Positions 8,401 through 15,731 of a stretch of DNA of 64,000 nucleotides are shown piece after piece. The translations under genes and the position numbers were made by a program. The notes under the pieces were generated by a model. That model did no database searches, was not told the origin of the DNA, and worked only from the letters and a program-made list of their open reading frames with translations. Positions within the stretch are counted from its first letter, which is position 1. Each line of letters opens with the position of its first letter. This stretch comes from Helcococcus bovis. Its GTDB lineage: Bacteria > Bacillota > Clostridia > Tissierellales > Peptoniphilaceae. The stretch is from assembly GCF_046035435.1 (NCBI RefSeq), contig NZ_JBFNFH010000002.1; one strand, written 5' to 3'.

Positions 8401-8910
8401 TTATTCTGATTTTGGTTCTATTATCATCTGCATGCTACGGCCTTCCATTTTAGGTTTACTTGATATTTGAGCAATATCACTTACAAGTTCAAAGAATTTA
8501 TCCAAAACTTCTTTACCTAAATCTTTGTGAGCCATTTCTCTTCCTCTAAATCTAATACTTACTTTAACTTTATCCTCTTTTTTAATGATTTTACTTGCAT
8601 TTTTTGCTTTTATTTCTAAATCATGTTGTTGGATTGTTGGAGACAATCTTATCTCTTGAACGTTAACAGTTTTAGCATTTTTTTTAGCTTCTTTTTGTTT
8701 TTTTATTTGCTCATATTTGAATTTACTATAATCCATAATTCTGCAAACAGGTGGATTTGCATTAGGTGATAATAACACCAAATCTAATCCTTGTTCATCG
8801 GCTCTTTTTTGTGCATCTGCTGAAGTAAACATACCTAATTGTTCTCCATCAACATCGATCAATCTAACTTTTGGAAAACGAATTTGATTGTTTATTTGAA
8901 GTTCTTTAAT
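8401..8910 (-). CDS. infC: Translation initiation factor IF-3 (AUU start codon)
   Basis: IF-3 binds the 30S subunit and checks start-codon choice. From a leucine codon at 8862 the protein reads IDVDGEQLGMFTSADAQKRA, clearly an internal piece because family members have more N-terminal sequence. Sixteen further codons upstream read in frame (KELQINNQIRFPKVR after the start) back to an ATT at 8910, placed six bases after a perfect AGGAGG. The AUU start is the hallmark of infC and underlies autoregulation by IF-3 in other bacteria. Total 169 aa, with both IF3-N and IF3-C domains (KVSIRFRGREMAHKDLG). Confidence 0.93.
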   Translation of the reverse strand: MKELQINNQIRFPKVRLIDVDGEQLGMFTSADAQKRADEQGLDLVLLSPNANPPVCRIMDYSKFKYEQIKKQKEAKKNAKTVNVQEIRLSPTIQQHDLEIKAKNASKIIKKEDKVKVSIRFRGREMAHKDLGKEVLDKFFELVSDIAQISSKPKMEGRSMQMIIEPKSE

Positions 8911-8948
8911 AACATACCTCCTAAAGTATATAAGTTTTAATTTATAAT

Positions 8949-9058
8949 AAAAATAGTAGCATAGAAATACCTACGCTACTACATTAATAATCATTAATTT
9001 AGTTAACCTAATTCACAATATGATTAGGTGAGAGTAGGTACTCTTCTTCATTACTAGA
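8949..9058 (-). promoter_or_regulatory. L20-type leader / attenuator of the infC operon
   Basis: The 5' untranslated region of infC-rpmI-rplT. Going 5' to 3' on the minus strand it has hairpin AGAGTA/TACTCT (9031-9044), hairpin CCTAAT/ATTAGG (9007-9028), then an 11-bp stem TAGTAGCGTAG/CTATGCTACTA (8954-8981) followed by a T-rich run, i.e. an intrinsic terminator ahead of infC. This fits known L20 leader regulation in Firmicutes; the exact L20-binding fold was not modelled. Confidence 0.75.
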
Positions 9059-9060
9059 TA

Positions 9061-9089
9061 AGTATACAATACTTAAATACAAATGTCAA
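9061..9089 (-). promoter_or_regulatory. Promoter of infC-rpmI-rplT
   Basis: Minus strand TTGACA (9084-9089), a 17-bp spacer and TATACT (9061-9066), nearly perfect sigma-A consensus. It begins directly at the thrS stop codon. Confidence 0.88.
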
Positions 9090-10997
9090 TTATTTTCTTT
9101 GTTCAAAATCTTCAACCATTTGATTTAAGAATTGTTCTAAATCAATATCAACTGATTTTGTTTCTCCATATTTTCTTACTGACACTGTATAATTTTTCAA
9201 TTCATTGTCACCAATTACTAATTGATATGGAACTTTAGATGTTTGTGAATCTCTTATTTTCTTACCCATTGATTCGTTTCTATCATCTAATTCAACTCTT
9301 AATCCTTTTTCTAAGAATCTATTGTAAATTTCTTTTACTTTTTCGCCATGAACATCCAAACTTACAGGAATAAATGTTGCATGTACTGGAGCTAACCATA
9401 ATGGGAAATGTCCAGCATAATGTTCAATTAAAATACCGATAAATCTTTCTAATGAACCATATAAAGCTCTGTGAACCATAACAGGTCTTACTTTTTCACC
9501 ATGTTCATCAACATAATGAATATCAAATCTTTCAGGCATTTGGAAGTCTAATTGAACCGTTCCACATTGCCATGCTCTCTTTAGTGAATCAAATAATTGA
9601 ATATCAATCTTTGGTCCATAGAATGCTCCATCACCTTCATTTAACTCATAAGGTAAATTCAATTCTTCTACTGTAGAAATTAATGCTTGTTCTGCTACAT
9701 CCCATACTTCAGGATCTCCCATAAAATCTTCAGGTCTTGTTGAAATAAATACCTTATATTCAAAACCAAATTTAGTATATATTTCATCAGCCAATTTCAT
9801 TATATTTTTAATTTCAGTTTTGATTTGATCTTTTGTTACAAATAAGTGGGCATCATCTTGTGTAAATGCTCTTACTCTAAATAGCCCGTGTAATGCACCT
9901 GATAATTCATGTCTATGAACATGTCCTAATTCTGATAATCTTATTGGTAAATCTCTATATGAATGAGGTTGTGATTTGTAAACCAAAATTGCGCCTGGAC
10001 AGTTCATTGGTTTGATGGCATAATTTTCATCATCAATCTTTGTAAAATACATATTGTCTTTATAGTGATCCCAGTGTCCTGATCTATGCCATAATTCTTC
10101 ATTTAAGATCATAGGTGTTTGAATTTGTCCGTATCCAGCTCTATCCATTAATGATTTTAAATATCTTTCCAAACTATTTTTTAATATCATACCGTTTGGT
10201 AAATAAAATGGAAATCCTGGACCTTCTTCAGAAATCATATATAAGTTCATTTGTTTACCTAAAACTCTATGATCTCTTTTCTTTGCTTCTTCAATCATAT
10301 TTAAGTATTCATCTAATTCAGCTTGTTTCTTAAATGTTATACCATAAATTCTTTGAAGCATTTTATTGTTAACATCACCTCTCCAGTATGCTCCTGCAAT
10401 TGATAATAATTTTACCGCTTTAATTTCTTTTGTGTTTTGAATGTGTGGACCTTTACATAAATCAGTAAAATCTCCTAATTTATATAATGAAAGTGGTGCA
10501 TCTTCAGGCAAGTCATTAATTAACTCAACTTTATATTTATCACCTTTTTCTTCAAAATATTTCAACGCTTCTTCTCTTGAAACATCTTCTCTTATTACAT
10601 TATGTTTTTCTTTAGCAATTTTTAACATTTCTTCTTCAATTTTACCTAAATCTTCAGGAGTAAATTGATGTTCACTATCTATATCATAGTAAAATCCATT
10701 GTCGATTGCTGGTCCAATAGCAAATAATGTACCTGGAAATAATTTTTCAATAGCTGCAGCCATTAAGTGTGAAGAAGTATGCCAAAATAAATGTTTTCCT
10801 TCTTTTGTATCATATTTAAAGAAATTTACTTCACTATCTTCTTTTAACGTTTCTTGTAACCCCATTAAAGTACCACCATTTACAATAGCCCCTTCTACTG
10901 AACGTGCTAATCCTTCAGATATTGATTTGGCAATATCTAATAAACTTGTATTTTGTTCAAAATCTTTAATACTTCCATCTGGAAATTTAATTTTCAT
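9090..10997 (-). CDS. thrS: Threonine--tRNA ligase
   Basis: Class II synthetase charging tRNA-Thr. Domains in order: TGS (MKIKFPDGS, residues 1-60), the editing SAD domain with HTSSHLMAAAI near 74, catalytic core with MNCPGAILVY near 335 and motif 2 region RHELSGALHGLFRVRAF, and the C-terminal anticodon domain. About 635 aa, normal. GGGGG lies ahead of the ATG at 10997, and the gene overlaps the end of hisS by about 11 bases, so hisS and thrS are coupled. No T-box leader is visible. Confidence 0.97.
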   Translation of the reverse strand: MKIKFPDGSIKDFEQNTSLLDIAKSISEGLARSVEGAIVNGGTLMGLQETLKEDSEVNFFKYDTKEGKHLFWHTSSHLMAAAIEKLFPGTLFAIGPAIDNGFYYDIDSEHQFTPEDLGKIEEEMLKIAKEKHNVIREDVSREEALKYFEEKGDKYKVELINDLPEDAPLSLYKLGDFTDLCKGPHIQNTKEIKAVKLLSIAGAYWRGDVNNKMLQRIYGITFKKQAELDEYLNMIEEAKKRDHRVLGKQMNLYMISEEGPGFPFYLPNGMILKNSLERYLKSLMDRAGYGQIQTPMILNEELWHRSGHWDHYKDNMYFTKIDDENYAIKPMNCPGAILVYKSQPHSYRDLPIRLSELGHVHRHELSGALHGLFRVRAFTQDDAHLFVTKDQIKTEIKNIMKLADEIYTKFGFEYKVFISTRPEDFMGDPEVWDVAEQALISTVEELNLPYELNEGDGAFYGPKIDIQLFDSLKRAWQCGTVQLDFQMPERFDIHYVDEHGEKVRPVMVHRALYGSLERFIGILIEHYAGHFPLWLAPVHATFIPVSLDVHGEKVKEIYNRFLEKGLRVELDDRNESMGKKIRDSQTSKVPYQLVIGDNELKNYTVSVRKYGETKSVDIDLEQFLNQMVEDFEQRK

Positions 10998-12318
10998 ATT
11001 TTCCCCCATTTAATATTTCGACTAAATTTTCTAATTTTAATTCTTCTTGATTACCATTATCAAAATTTTTCAAGCTAACAGTATTATTTTGTTTTTCAGT
11101 TTCCCCAATAATAATTGCATTTTTTATTCCCATTTTATCTGCATAATTAAATTTTTTCTTTGTTTTTACTGTTTCTAAGTATATTTGAGAATTTATATCA
11201 TTATTTCTTAGCAAATTAACAACTTCAATGGAATAATCAAGAACTTCTTCATTCATAGGAATTACTAAAATATTGTGACTGACAGTTTTCTCCTGCTTCT
11301 TCAATAGTTTTGAATCATTTAATTGGTAAAACAATCTAGTCAATCCAATAGAAAGTCCTATTCCTGGATACTTCTGCTTAGTAAAATTACTTGCAAGATT
11401 ATCATATCTTCCACCACTACATACAGATCCTATTGATTCATATCCATTTAGGAATGTCTCAAATACCGTACCAGTGTAATAATCTAACCCTCTTGTAATT
11501 GTCAAATCTATTTTAATATTTTTTTCTGGAATTCCAAACATTTTCATATATTCATATACTTTAACTAATTCTCCCAGTCCTTCAGAATATGAATCATTAC
11601 TTATTTCAATCTTTAATAATTTATCTAATATCTCTGTATTTTCTAATTCAGTCAAATTAATAAAATCAAAAATTTGAGTGATTTGTAATGAATTTAATCC
11701 AAATTTTTCTAATTCTAACTTTGTCTTTTCAATTCCAATTTTAGGTAATTTATCAATTGTTCTCATTATAGATTCAAAATCTGATACAGAAATTAACTCT
11801 AAATATCCATTTAGCAATTTACGATTATTTACTCTAAAAGTTACTTCTCCTAATCCTAAATCACTAAATATATTATAAATAACTGATGGAATTTCCCCAT
11901 CATTAACAATATCTAATTTTTCATTACCAATTATATCAATATCACATTGGTAAAATTCTCTATATCTACCTTTTTGATTCCTTTCACCTCTGTAAACTTT
12001 TCCAATTTGATATCTTCTAAATGGAAAATTTAATTCATTTGCATGCATTGCAACATATCTAGCTAAGCTTACAGTTAAATCAAATCTCAAAGCTTGAGGT
12101 GTACTTTCTTTATCAATTCTATAAATTTGTTTTGAAGTTTCCCCGCCTCCTTTAGATAATAAAATTTCTTCTTTCTCTATAAGAGGTGTATCTAAATTTA
12201 CAAATCCATATTTAATAAAATTTTTTTCAATTGTCAATTTAATTTCATCAAATAATTTCTGTTCATCTGGTAATAATTCCATAAATCCAGAAAGAATTGA
12301 TGGATTAACTATATCCAT
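10987..12318 (-). CDS. hisS: Histidine--tRNA ligase
   Basis: Class II synthetase charging tRNA-His. Motif 2 reads RGERNQKGRYREFYQCDID near residue 110. The histidine-specific loops TRGLDYYTGTVFE near 270 and SVCSGGRYDNL near 298 are intact. A C-terminal Rossmann-like anticodon domain (NILVIPMNEEVLDYSIEV) completes it. 443 aa is slightly long but within range. AAGGAG precedes the ATG. It probably shares a transcript with thrS. Confidence 0.95.
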   Translation of the reverse strand: MDIVNPSILSGFMELLPDEQKLFDEIKLTIEKNFIKYGFVNLDTPLIEKEEILLSKGGGETSKQIYRIDKESTPQALRFDLTVSLARYVAMHANELNFPFRRYQIGKVYRGERNQKGRYREFYQCDIDIIGNEKLDIVNDGEIPSVIYNIFSDLGLGEVTFRVNNRKLLNGYLELISVSDFESIMRTIDKLPKIGIEKTKLELEKFGLNSLQITQIFDFINLTELENTEILDKLLKIEISNDSYSEGLGELVKVYEYMKMFGIPEKNIKIDLTITRGLDYYTGTVFETFLNGYESIGSVCSGGRYDNLASNFTKQKYPGIGLSIGLTRLFYQLNDSKLLKKQEKTVSHNILVIPMNEEVLDYSIEVVNLLRNNDINSQIYLETVKTKKKFNYADKMGIKNAIIIGETEKQNNTVSLKNFDNGNQEELKLENLVEILNGGKYEN

Positions 12319-12400
12319 AATTTCTCCTTATATTCCTATCTAATTTATTATATTAAAAATACAAAAATATTTAAAGTAAAATGTTTTTTAAAATAAATGA

Positions 12401-12418
12401 GGATAGAAAAATCTATCC
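12401..12418 (-). terminator. Possible terminator after the wall-binding protein gene
   Basis: Stem GGATAG/CTATCC with a short loop, on the minus strand followed by TCATTTATTTT. The U-tract is imperfect, so termination may be partial and allow reading into hisS. Confidence 0.5.
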
Positions 12419-12457
12419 CCTAATCCTATGATATTTTGTTTAAGAATTATATCTTAT

Positions 12458-13069
12458 TTAATATCCTAATTCTCTTAATCTTTGATTTACAAGATTGTTA
12501 ATATAATCAACATCTAGACCGTTTTTCTTTAAAATTTCCTGTCTTTCTGCTCCGTATCCTAAATCCCCTCTAATGATCATATCTACAAGTTCCGATTCAC
12601 TAGCATTTTTAATCCTTTCATCTGAAGCTGTTGCTGCATAAGGATTTTCAGCATTTCTATTTCCACTTCTTTGACCATTATCTCGCACATTATTTTCTCT
12701 CAATGTTTCCTTATTTGTTTCTTTATTTGTTTCTTTTACAGATTCCTTATTTGTTTCCTTATTTGTTTCTTTATTTGTTTCTTTTACAGATTCCTTATTT
12801 GTTTCCTTATTTGTTTCCTTATTTGTTTCTTTATTTGTTTCTTTATTAGATTCTTTTAAAGTTTCTTTTAAGGTTTGTAAAGTCTTGCTTTCCGTTTTAG
12901 TTTCTATAGTTGCTATTTTTACATCATTTTTCTTTGTATTATCTTTTCCACCAAAAATAGCTGATACAATATAGACTATGAAACATAATATCAATATTAC
13001 AATTAATGCTATCATAATATAATTAAGCATGGTATCATTTTTTCTCTTTAAATTTGGTCTTCTATCCAT
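12458..13069 (-). CDS. Membrane-anchored protein with Lys/Glu/Thr/Asn repeats and a CW_7-like C-terminal domain
   Basis: No named homologue recognised. From the ATG at 13069 (GGAGGG upstream; an in-frame ATG at 13132 lacks a site) it is 203 aa. Residues 16-39 form one transmembrane helix after a basic N-terminus, so the rest is probably outside. Residues 69-125 are a low-complexity stretch built on the tetrapeptide ETNK/ESVK, encoded by 12-bp DNA repeats (about 12710-12850). The C-terminal segment, residues 160-199 (ELVDMIIRGDLGYGAERQ, then KKNGLDVDYINNLVNQ), matches the pattern of the Cpl-7/CW_7 cell-wall-binding repeat. It may tether membrane to peptidoglycan; that role is inference. Confidence 0.7.
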   Translation of the reverse strand: MDRRPNLKRKNDTMLNYIMIALIVILILCFIVYIVSAIFGGKDNTKKNDVKIATIETKTESKTLQTLKETLKESNKETNKETNKETNKETNKESVKETNKETNKETNKESVKETNKETNKETLRENNVRDNGQRSGNRNAENPYAATASDERIKNASESELVDMIIRGDLGYGAERQEILKKNGLDVDYINNLVNQRLRELGY

Positions 13070-13152
13070 TTTATCCCTCCAAGTATTTATCTTACTTATA
13101 ATGTTATTATAAATTAATAAAATTCTCAACATTTTTTATAAATTGTAAAAAA

Positions 13153-13173
13153 AAATCAGGATTATCCTGATTT
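13153..13173 (-). terminator. Terminator of tRNA-Gly
   Basis: Nine-bp stem AAATCAGGA/TCCTGATTT with a three-base loop, followed on the minus strand by a nine-base T-run, placed right after the tRNA 3' end. Confidence 0.9.
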
Positions 13174-13177
13174 AGAT

Positions 13178-13252
13178 TGGAGCGGAAAACGAGATTCGAA
13201 CTCGCGACCCTCGCCTTGGCAAGGCGATGCTCTACCACTGAGCCACTTCCGC
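13178..13252 (-). tRNA. tRNA-Gly (anticodon GCC)
   Basis: Reading the minus strand: acceptor GCGGAAG, D-arm with GCTCAGTGGTAGAGC, anticodon stem-loop CGCCTTGCCAAGGCG with GCC in the loop, T-arm GCGAGTTCGAATCTCG, and acceptor 3' strand TTTCCGC followed by an encoded TCCA. All four arms pair. The strong promoter at 13410-13438 and the terminator at 13153-13173 frame it. Confidence 0.95.
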
Positions 13253-13299
13253 ATGTTAAATTACTTTATAGCAGTAATTACCTTATTAAACATTTTATT

Positions 13300-13375
13300 T
13301 TATGGTCTTGCAATGCTGATGAGATCAAAATCGAAGATTTTGGGTACCTAGCCTTACCACTGAGCCTCTTCCGTA
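13300..13375 (-). pseudogene. Degenerate second copy of the tRNA-Gly 5' half
   Basis: The minus strand reads CGGAAGAGGCTCAGTGGTA, matching the 5' acceptor and D-arm of the intact tRNA with changes. It then diverges into a CAAAATC-TTC-GATTTTG hairpin instead of anticodon and T arms. The block upstream of it (about 13376-13420) is also duplicated upstream of the intact tRNA (about 13255-13300; shared TACTTTATAGCAGTAATTAC). This looks like a tandem duplication with decay of one copy. It cannot fold as a tRNA. Confidence 0.7.
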
Positions 13376-13409
13376 TGTTTAACTACTTTATAGCAGTAAT
13401 TACTTTATT

Positions 13410-13438
13410 AGTATAAACATTTTATAAATAATTGTCAA
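13410..13438 (-). promoter_or_regulatory. Promoter of the tRNA-Gly unit
   Basis: Minus strand TTGACA (13433-13438), 17-bp spacer, TATACT (13410-13415). It lies ahead of the decayed copy. The equivalent spot ahead of the intact tRNA has lost the -10, so the functional tRNA probably depends on this promoter and is transcribed behind the decayed copy. Confidence 0.85.
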
Positions 13439-13481
13439 ATTTTTTTACTTAATTGTAATACTAAATATATTTTCTATATGG

Positions 13482-13487
13482 TATAAT
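13482..13487 (+). promoter_or_regulatory. Extended -10 ahead of the glycosyltransferase gene
   Basis: Plus strand TGGTATAAT, about 22 bases before the start codon at 13509. No good -35 is visible, as is common for extended -10 promoters. Confidence 0.5.
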
Positions 13488-13508
13488 TTACGAAAAGGAT
13501 GGTGAAAA

Positions 13509-14726
13509 ATGTTTTTAAAAATTATAACTTATTTGATGATTATTTTGAGTTCTATATTAATACCATATTCTCTATATCAATTTTTTATAGGGCTACATTA
13601 TTTTAAAAAAATAGAAAATATACCTGATGTTGATAAATACAATAAATTTGCTATTTTAATTGCTGCTAGAAATGAGGAATTTGTGCTCCCTAATTTAATT
13701 AATTCATTAAAAAATTTGAATTATCCAAAAGATAAATACGAAATTATTATAGCACCTAATAATTGTACTGATAATACCAGAGAAGTCGCTATTAATAATG
13801 GAGCTAGAATTTTTGATGTTGTATATCCCATAAAAAATAAAGGAGATGTTTTACATCAATTGTTTAATTATTTAATAAATAAAGAAAATCATGATGCTTA
13901 TGTAATATTTGATGCCGATAATATCGTCGATAAAAATTTTCTGTTAGAAATGAATAAACAAATTGAATATGGATTTTCAGCATCTCAAGGATTTAGAGAT
14001 TCGAAAAACCCATATGAATCTTTTACATCAGGCTCATATACCTTATATCACTATATGATAAGTACTTTTTACAATAAACCTAGAACTGCTCTAAAGTTAA
14101 ATAATATGATTATAGGTTGTGGATTTATGGTTACAAAAAAAGTAATAAAATCATTAGGTGGGTGGAATACTAAAACAATAACAGAAGATTTGGAATTTAC
14201 AGTTTTGACAACTCTTCAAGGTGAAAAAATTGGTTATACAGAAAAGGCGATTTTTTATGATGAACAACCAAACTCATTTATAGCTTCATGGCATCAAAGA
14301 ATTAGATGGCAACTTGGATTAAAACAAGGATTTATAGCTAATTCAAAAGCAGTGTTAAAATCATTATTTTCCGGTAAAGGAATACATTTTTTAGATACAT
14401 ATGCCATGTTAGTTGCAAATTATATTAGTAATATTAGTTTATTATCAATGATTATAGGAACATTATTTATTTCTATGAAAACAACTTCAATTGTTGGGTT
14501 TTCAATTTTAGGGTATAATATTATTGGGATGGTTTTTGGTCCTTCATTATTTGCAATTATTATTTTAGCACTTAATGGCAAAAAAATTATTCCTATGTGG
14601 AAAGGAATATTATTTTTTGGTGTATTTTTAGCATCGTGGATACCAATTAATGCATATGTCCTATTTAAGGACAATGTTGAGTGGAAAGAAATAAAACATG
14701 ATTCAAAAAATAATATCACAAATTAA
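13509..14726 (+). CDS. Family 2 glycosyltransferase, membrane-bound, processive type
   Basis: A 405-aa transferase with one N-terminal transmembrane segment, a cytosolic GT-A domain and two or three C-terminal membrane segments. The metal/nucleotide motifs are present: LIAARNEEF near 49, FDADN (DxD) near 137, TED near 222 and QRIRW (Q-x-x-RW) near 256. That set is typical of processive enzymes making beta-linked polysaccharides such as poly-N-acetylglucosamine or cellulose-like chains. The product cannot be told here. It starts a two-gene plus-strand unit with the lipoprotein that follows 18 bases later, in a region otherwise read on the minus strand. Confidence 0.85.
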   Translation: MFLKIITYLMIILSSILIPYSLYQFFIGLHYFKKIENIPDVDKYNKFAILIAARNEEFVLPNLINSLKNLNYPKDKYEIIIAPNNCTDNTREVAINNGARIFDVVYPIKNKGDVLHQLFNYLINKENHDAYVIFDADNIVDKNFLLEMNKQIEYGFSASQGFRDSKNPYESFTSGSYTLYHYMISTFYNKPRTALKLNNMIIGCGFMVTKKVIKSLGGWNTKTITEDLEFTVLTTLQGEKIGYTEKAIFYDEQPNSFIASWHQRIRWQLGLKQGFIANSKAVLKSLFSGKGIHFLDTYAMLVANYISNISLLSMIIGTLFISMKTTSIVGFSILGYNIIGMVFGPSLFAIIILALNGKKIIPMWKGILFFGVFLASWIPINAYVLFKDNVEWKEIKHDSKNNITN

Positions 14727-14744
14727 AATAAAAAAGGAAGTAAT

Positions 14745-15629
14745 ATGAAAAGTAATATAAAAAAAATTATAGCATTACTATCTATCTCTTTAATAGTTAC
14801 TGCTTGTTCAACAAATGCTAAAAACAATACAAAATTAGTCGAAAAAATAGAAACTAAAAAAGAGACTTTGATTGAAACTAAAAAAGAAATCAACAAGGAT
14901 ATATTAAATAAATGGTTTCAAAATTTAATTAAATTCCCACACGGAACAACAGGTTCATCTTTAAGAGCAGTTAAGCTATTGGATGAGTCATTAAATCTTC
15001 AAGATTACTCTGATGAAACAATTAATTATGTTAATAAGCTTTATGAAAATTCAGAAAAAAAATCAGATTTAAATATGACTATTTCTTTACTTTTTGAAAA
15101 TATCAAAAAGTTCAAAAGTAATCCTAGTGAATATAAAAAATCACATGAAGATGCAGGTGCTAAATTTACTAACGAAAAAAATATTAATAATTTGGAAAAA
15201 TTAGTAAATAGCTTATACGAATTATCAAAAAAAGAAAACAATAGCAAAGAAAATGAAAAAAATTCTAGTTTATCTAACTTAGAAAAAGAAAATATAAATA
15301 AATTTGTTACAGAATTAGAAAAAATACCAAATGGAACTGCCGGATCAGGCTTACAAATTATAGGTAAGTTTTATGATTCATTAAATTATGCTTCAGTTTT
15401 TGAAGAAAAACCAAATTTAAGTATTAATTATATAAATTCATTAATACCTAATTTAGAAAAAAAGAATAATTTTAAGATAAGTTTAGATGCCTTAAAGTTC
15501 CAAATTAAAGAATATAAAAAAGACAAACAAGATTATATAAATTCAAATAAAAATGCAGGTTACACATGGAATCCATCTATTTCAATAGAAGCTTATGAAA
15601 ATGTTATAAATAATATAAATGTACAATAA
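14745..15629 (+). CDS. Lipoprotein with two homologous domains, function unknown
   Basis: A 294-aa protein with a lipoprotein signal (IVTAC, Cys21) and a charged linker. It then has two related domains, about residues 53-149 and 182-292. Each begins with a helix ending in a Pro-x-Gly-Thr-x-Gly-Ser loop (PHGTTGSSL at 65, PNGTAGSGL at 195), then aligned helices and an asparagine/alanine-rich N-A-G segment (EDAGAKF / KNAGYTW). I do not recognise the family. Position behind the glycosyltransferase suggests a surface or polysaccharide-related job, but that is only context. AAGGAAG precedes the ATG. Confidence 0.7.
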   Translation: MKSNIKKIIALLSISLIVTACSTNAKNNTKLVEKIETKKETLIETKKEINKDILNKWFQNLIKFPHGTTGSSLRAVKLLDESLNLQDYSDETINYVNKLYENSEKKSDLNMTISLLFENIKKFKSNPSEYKKSHEDAGAKFTNEKNINNLEKLVNSLYELSKKENNSKENEKNSSLSNLEKENINKFVTELEKIPNGTAGSGLQIIGKFYDSLNYASVFEEKPNLSINYINSLIPNLEKKNNFKISLDALKFQIKEYKKDKQDYINSNKNAGYTWNPSISIEAYENVINNINVQ

Positions 15630-15655
15630 AATAAAAAGTTATAACTTGCATATGG

Positions 15656-15692
15656 CTGTTGCAAAATAACTAAAAATGTTATTTTGCAACAG
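15656..15692. terminator. Terminator between convergent genes
   Basis: A perfect 15-bp stem CTGTTGCAAAATAAC/GTTATTTTGCAACAG with a seven-base loop. It sits between the convergent lipoprotein and hexosaminidase genes and probably serves both. Its sequence resembles the hairpins at 45453-45492 and 40903-40932. Confidence 0.8.
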
Positions 15693-15731
15693 TACCATGT
15701 TTTTTATATCATAACCGCTTTTAGTTTATAA

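Noticed and set aside
12631..12859. Plus-strand open frames rich in Phe/Leu/Tyr opposite the ETNK repeats
   Set aside because: Shadow of the 12-bp repeat in the membrane-anchored protein; no ribosome site.
13177..13416. Plus-strand open frame of 79 codons beginning MERKTRFELATLALARR
   Set aside because: It lies across tRNA-Gly and its decayed copy read backwards; such frames are well-known artefacts of tRNA genes.
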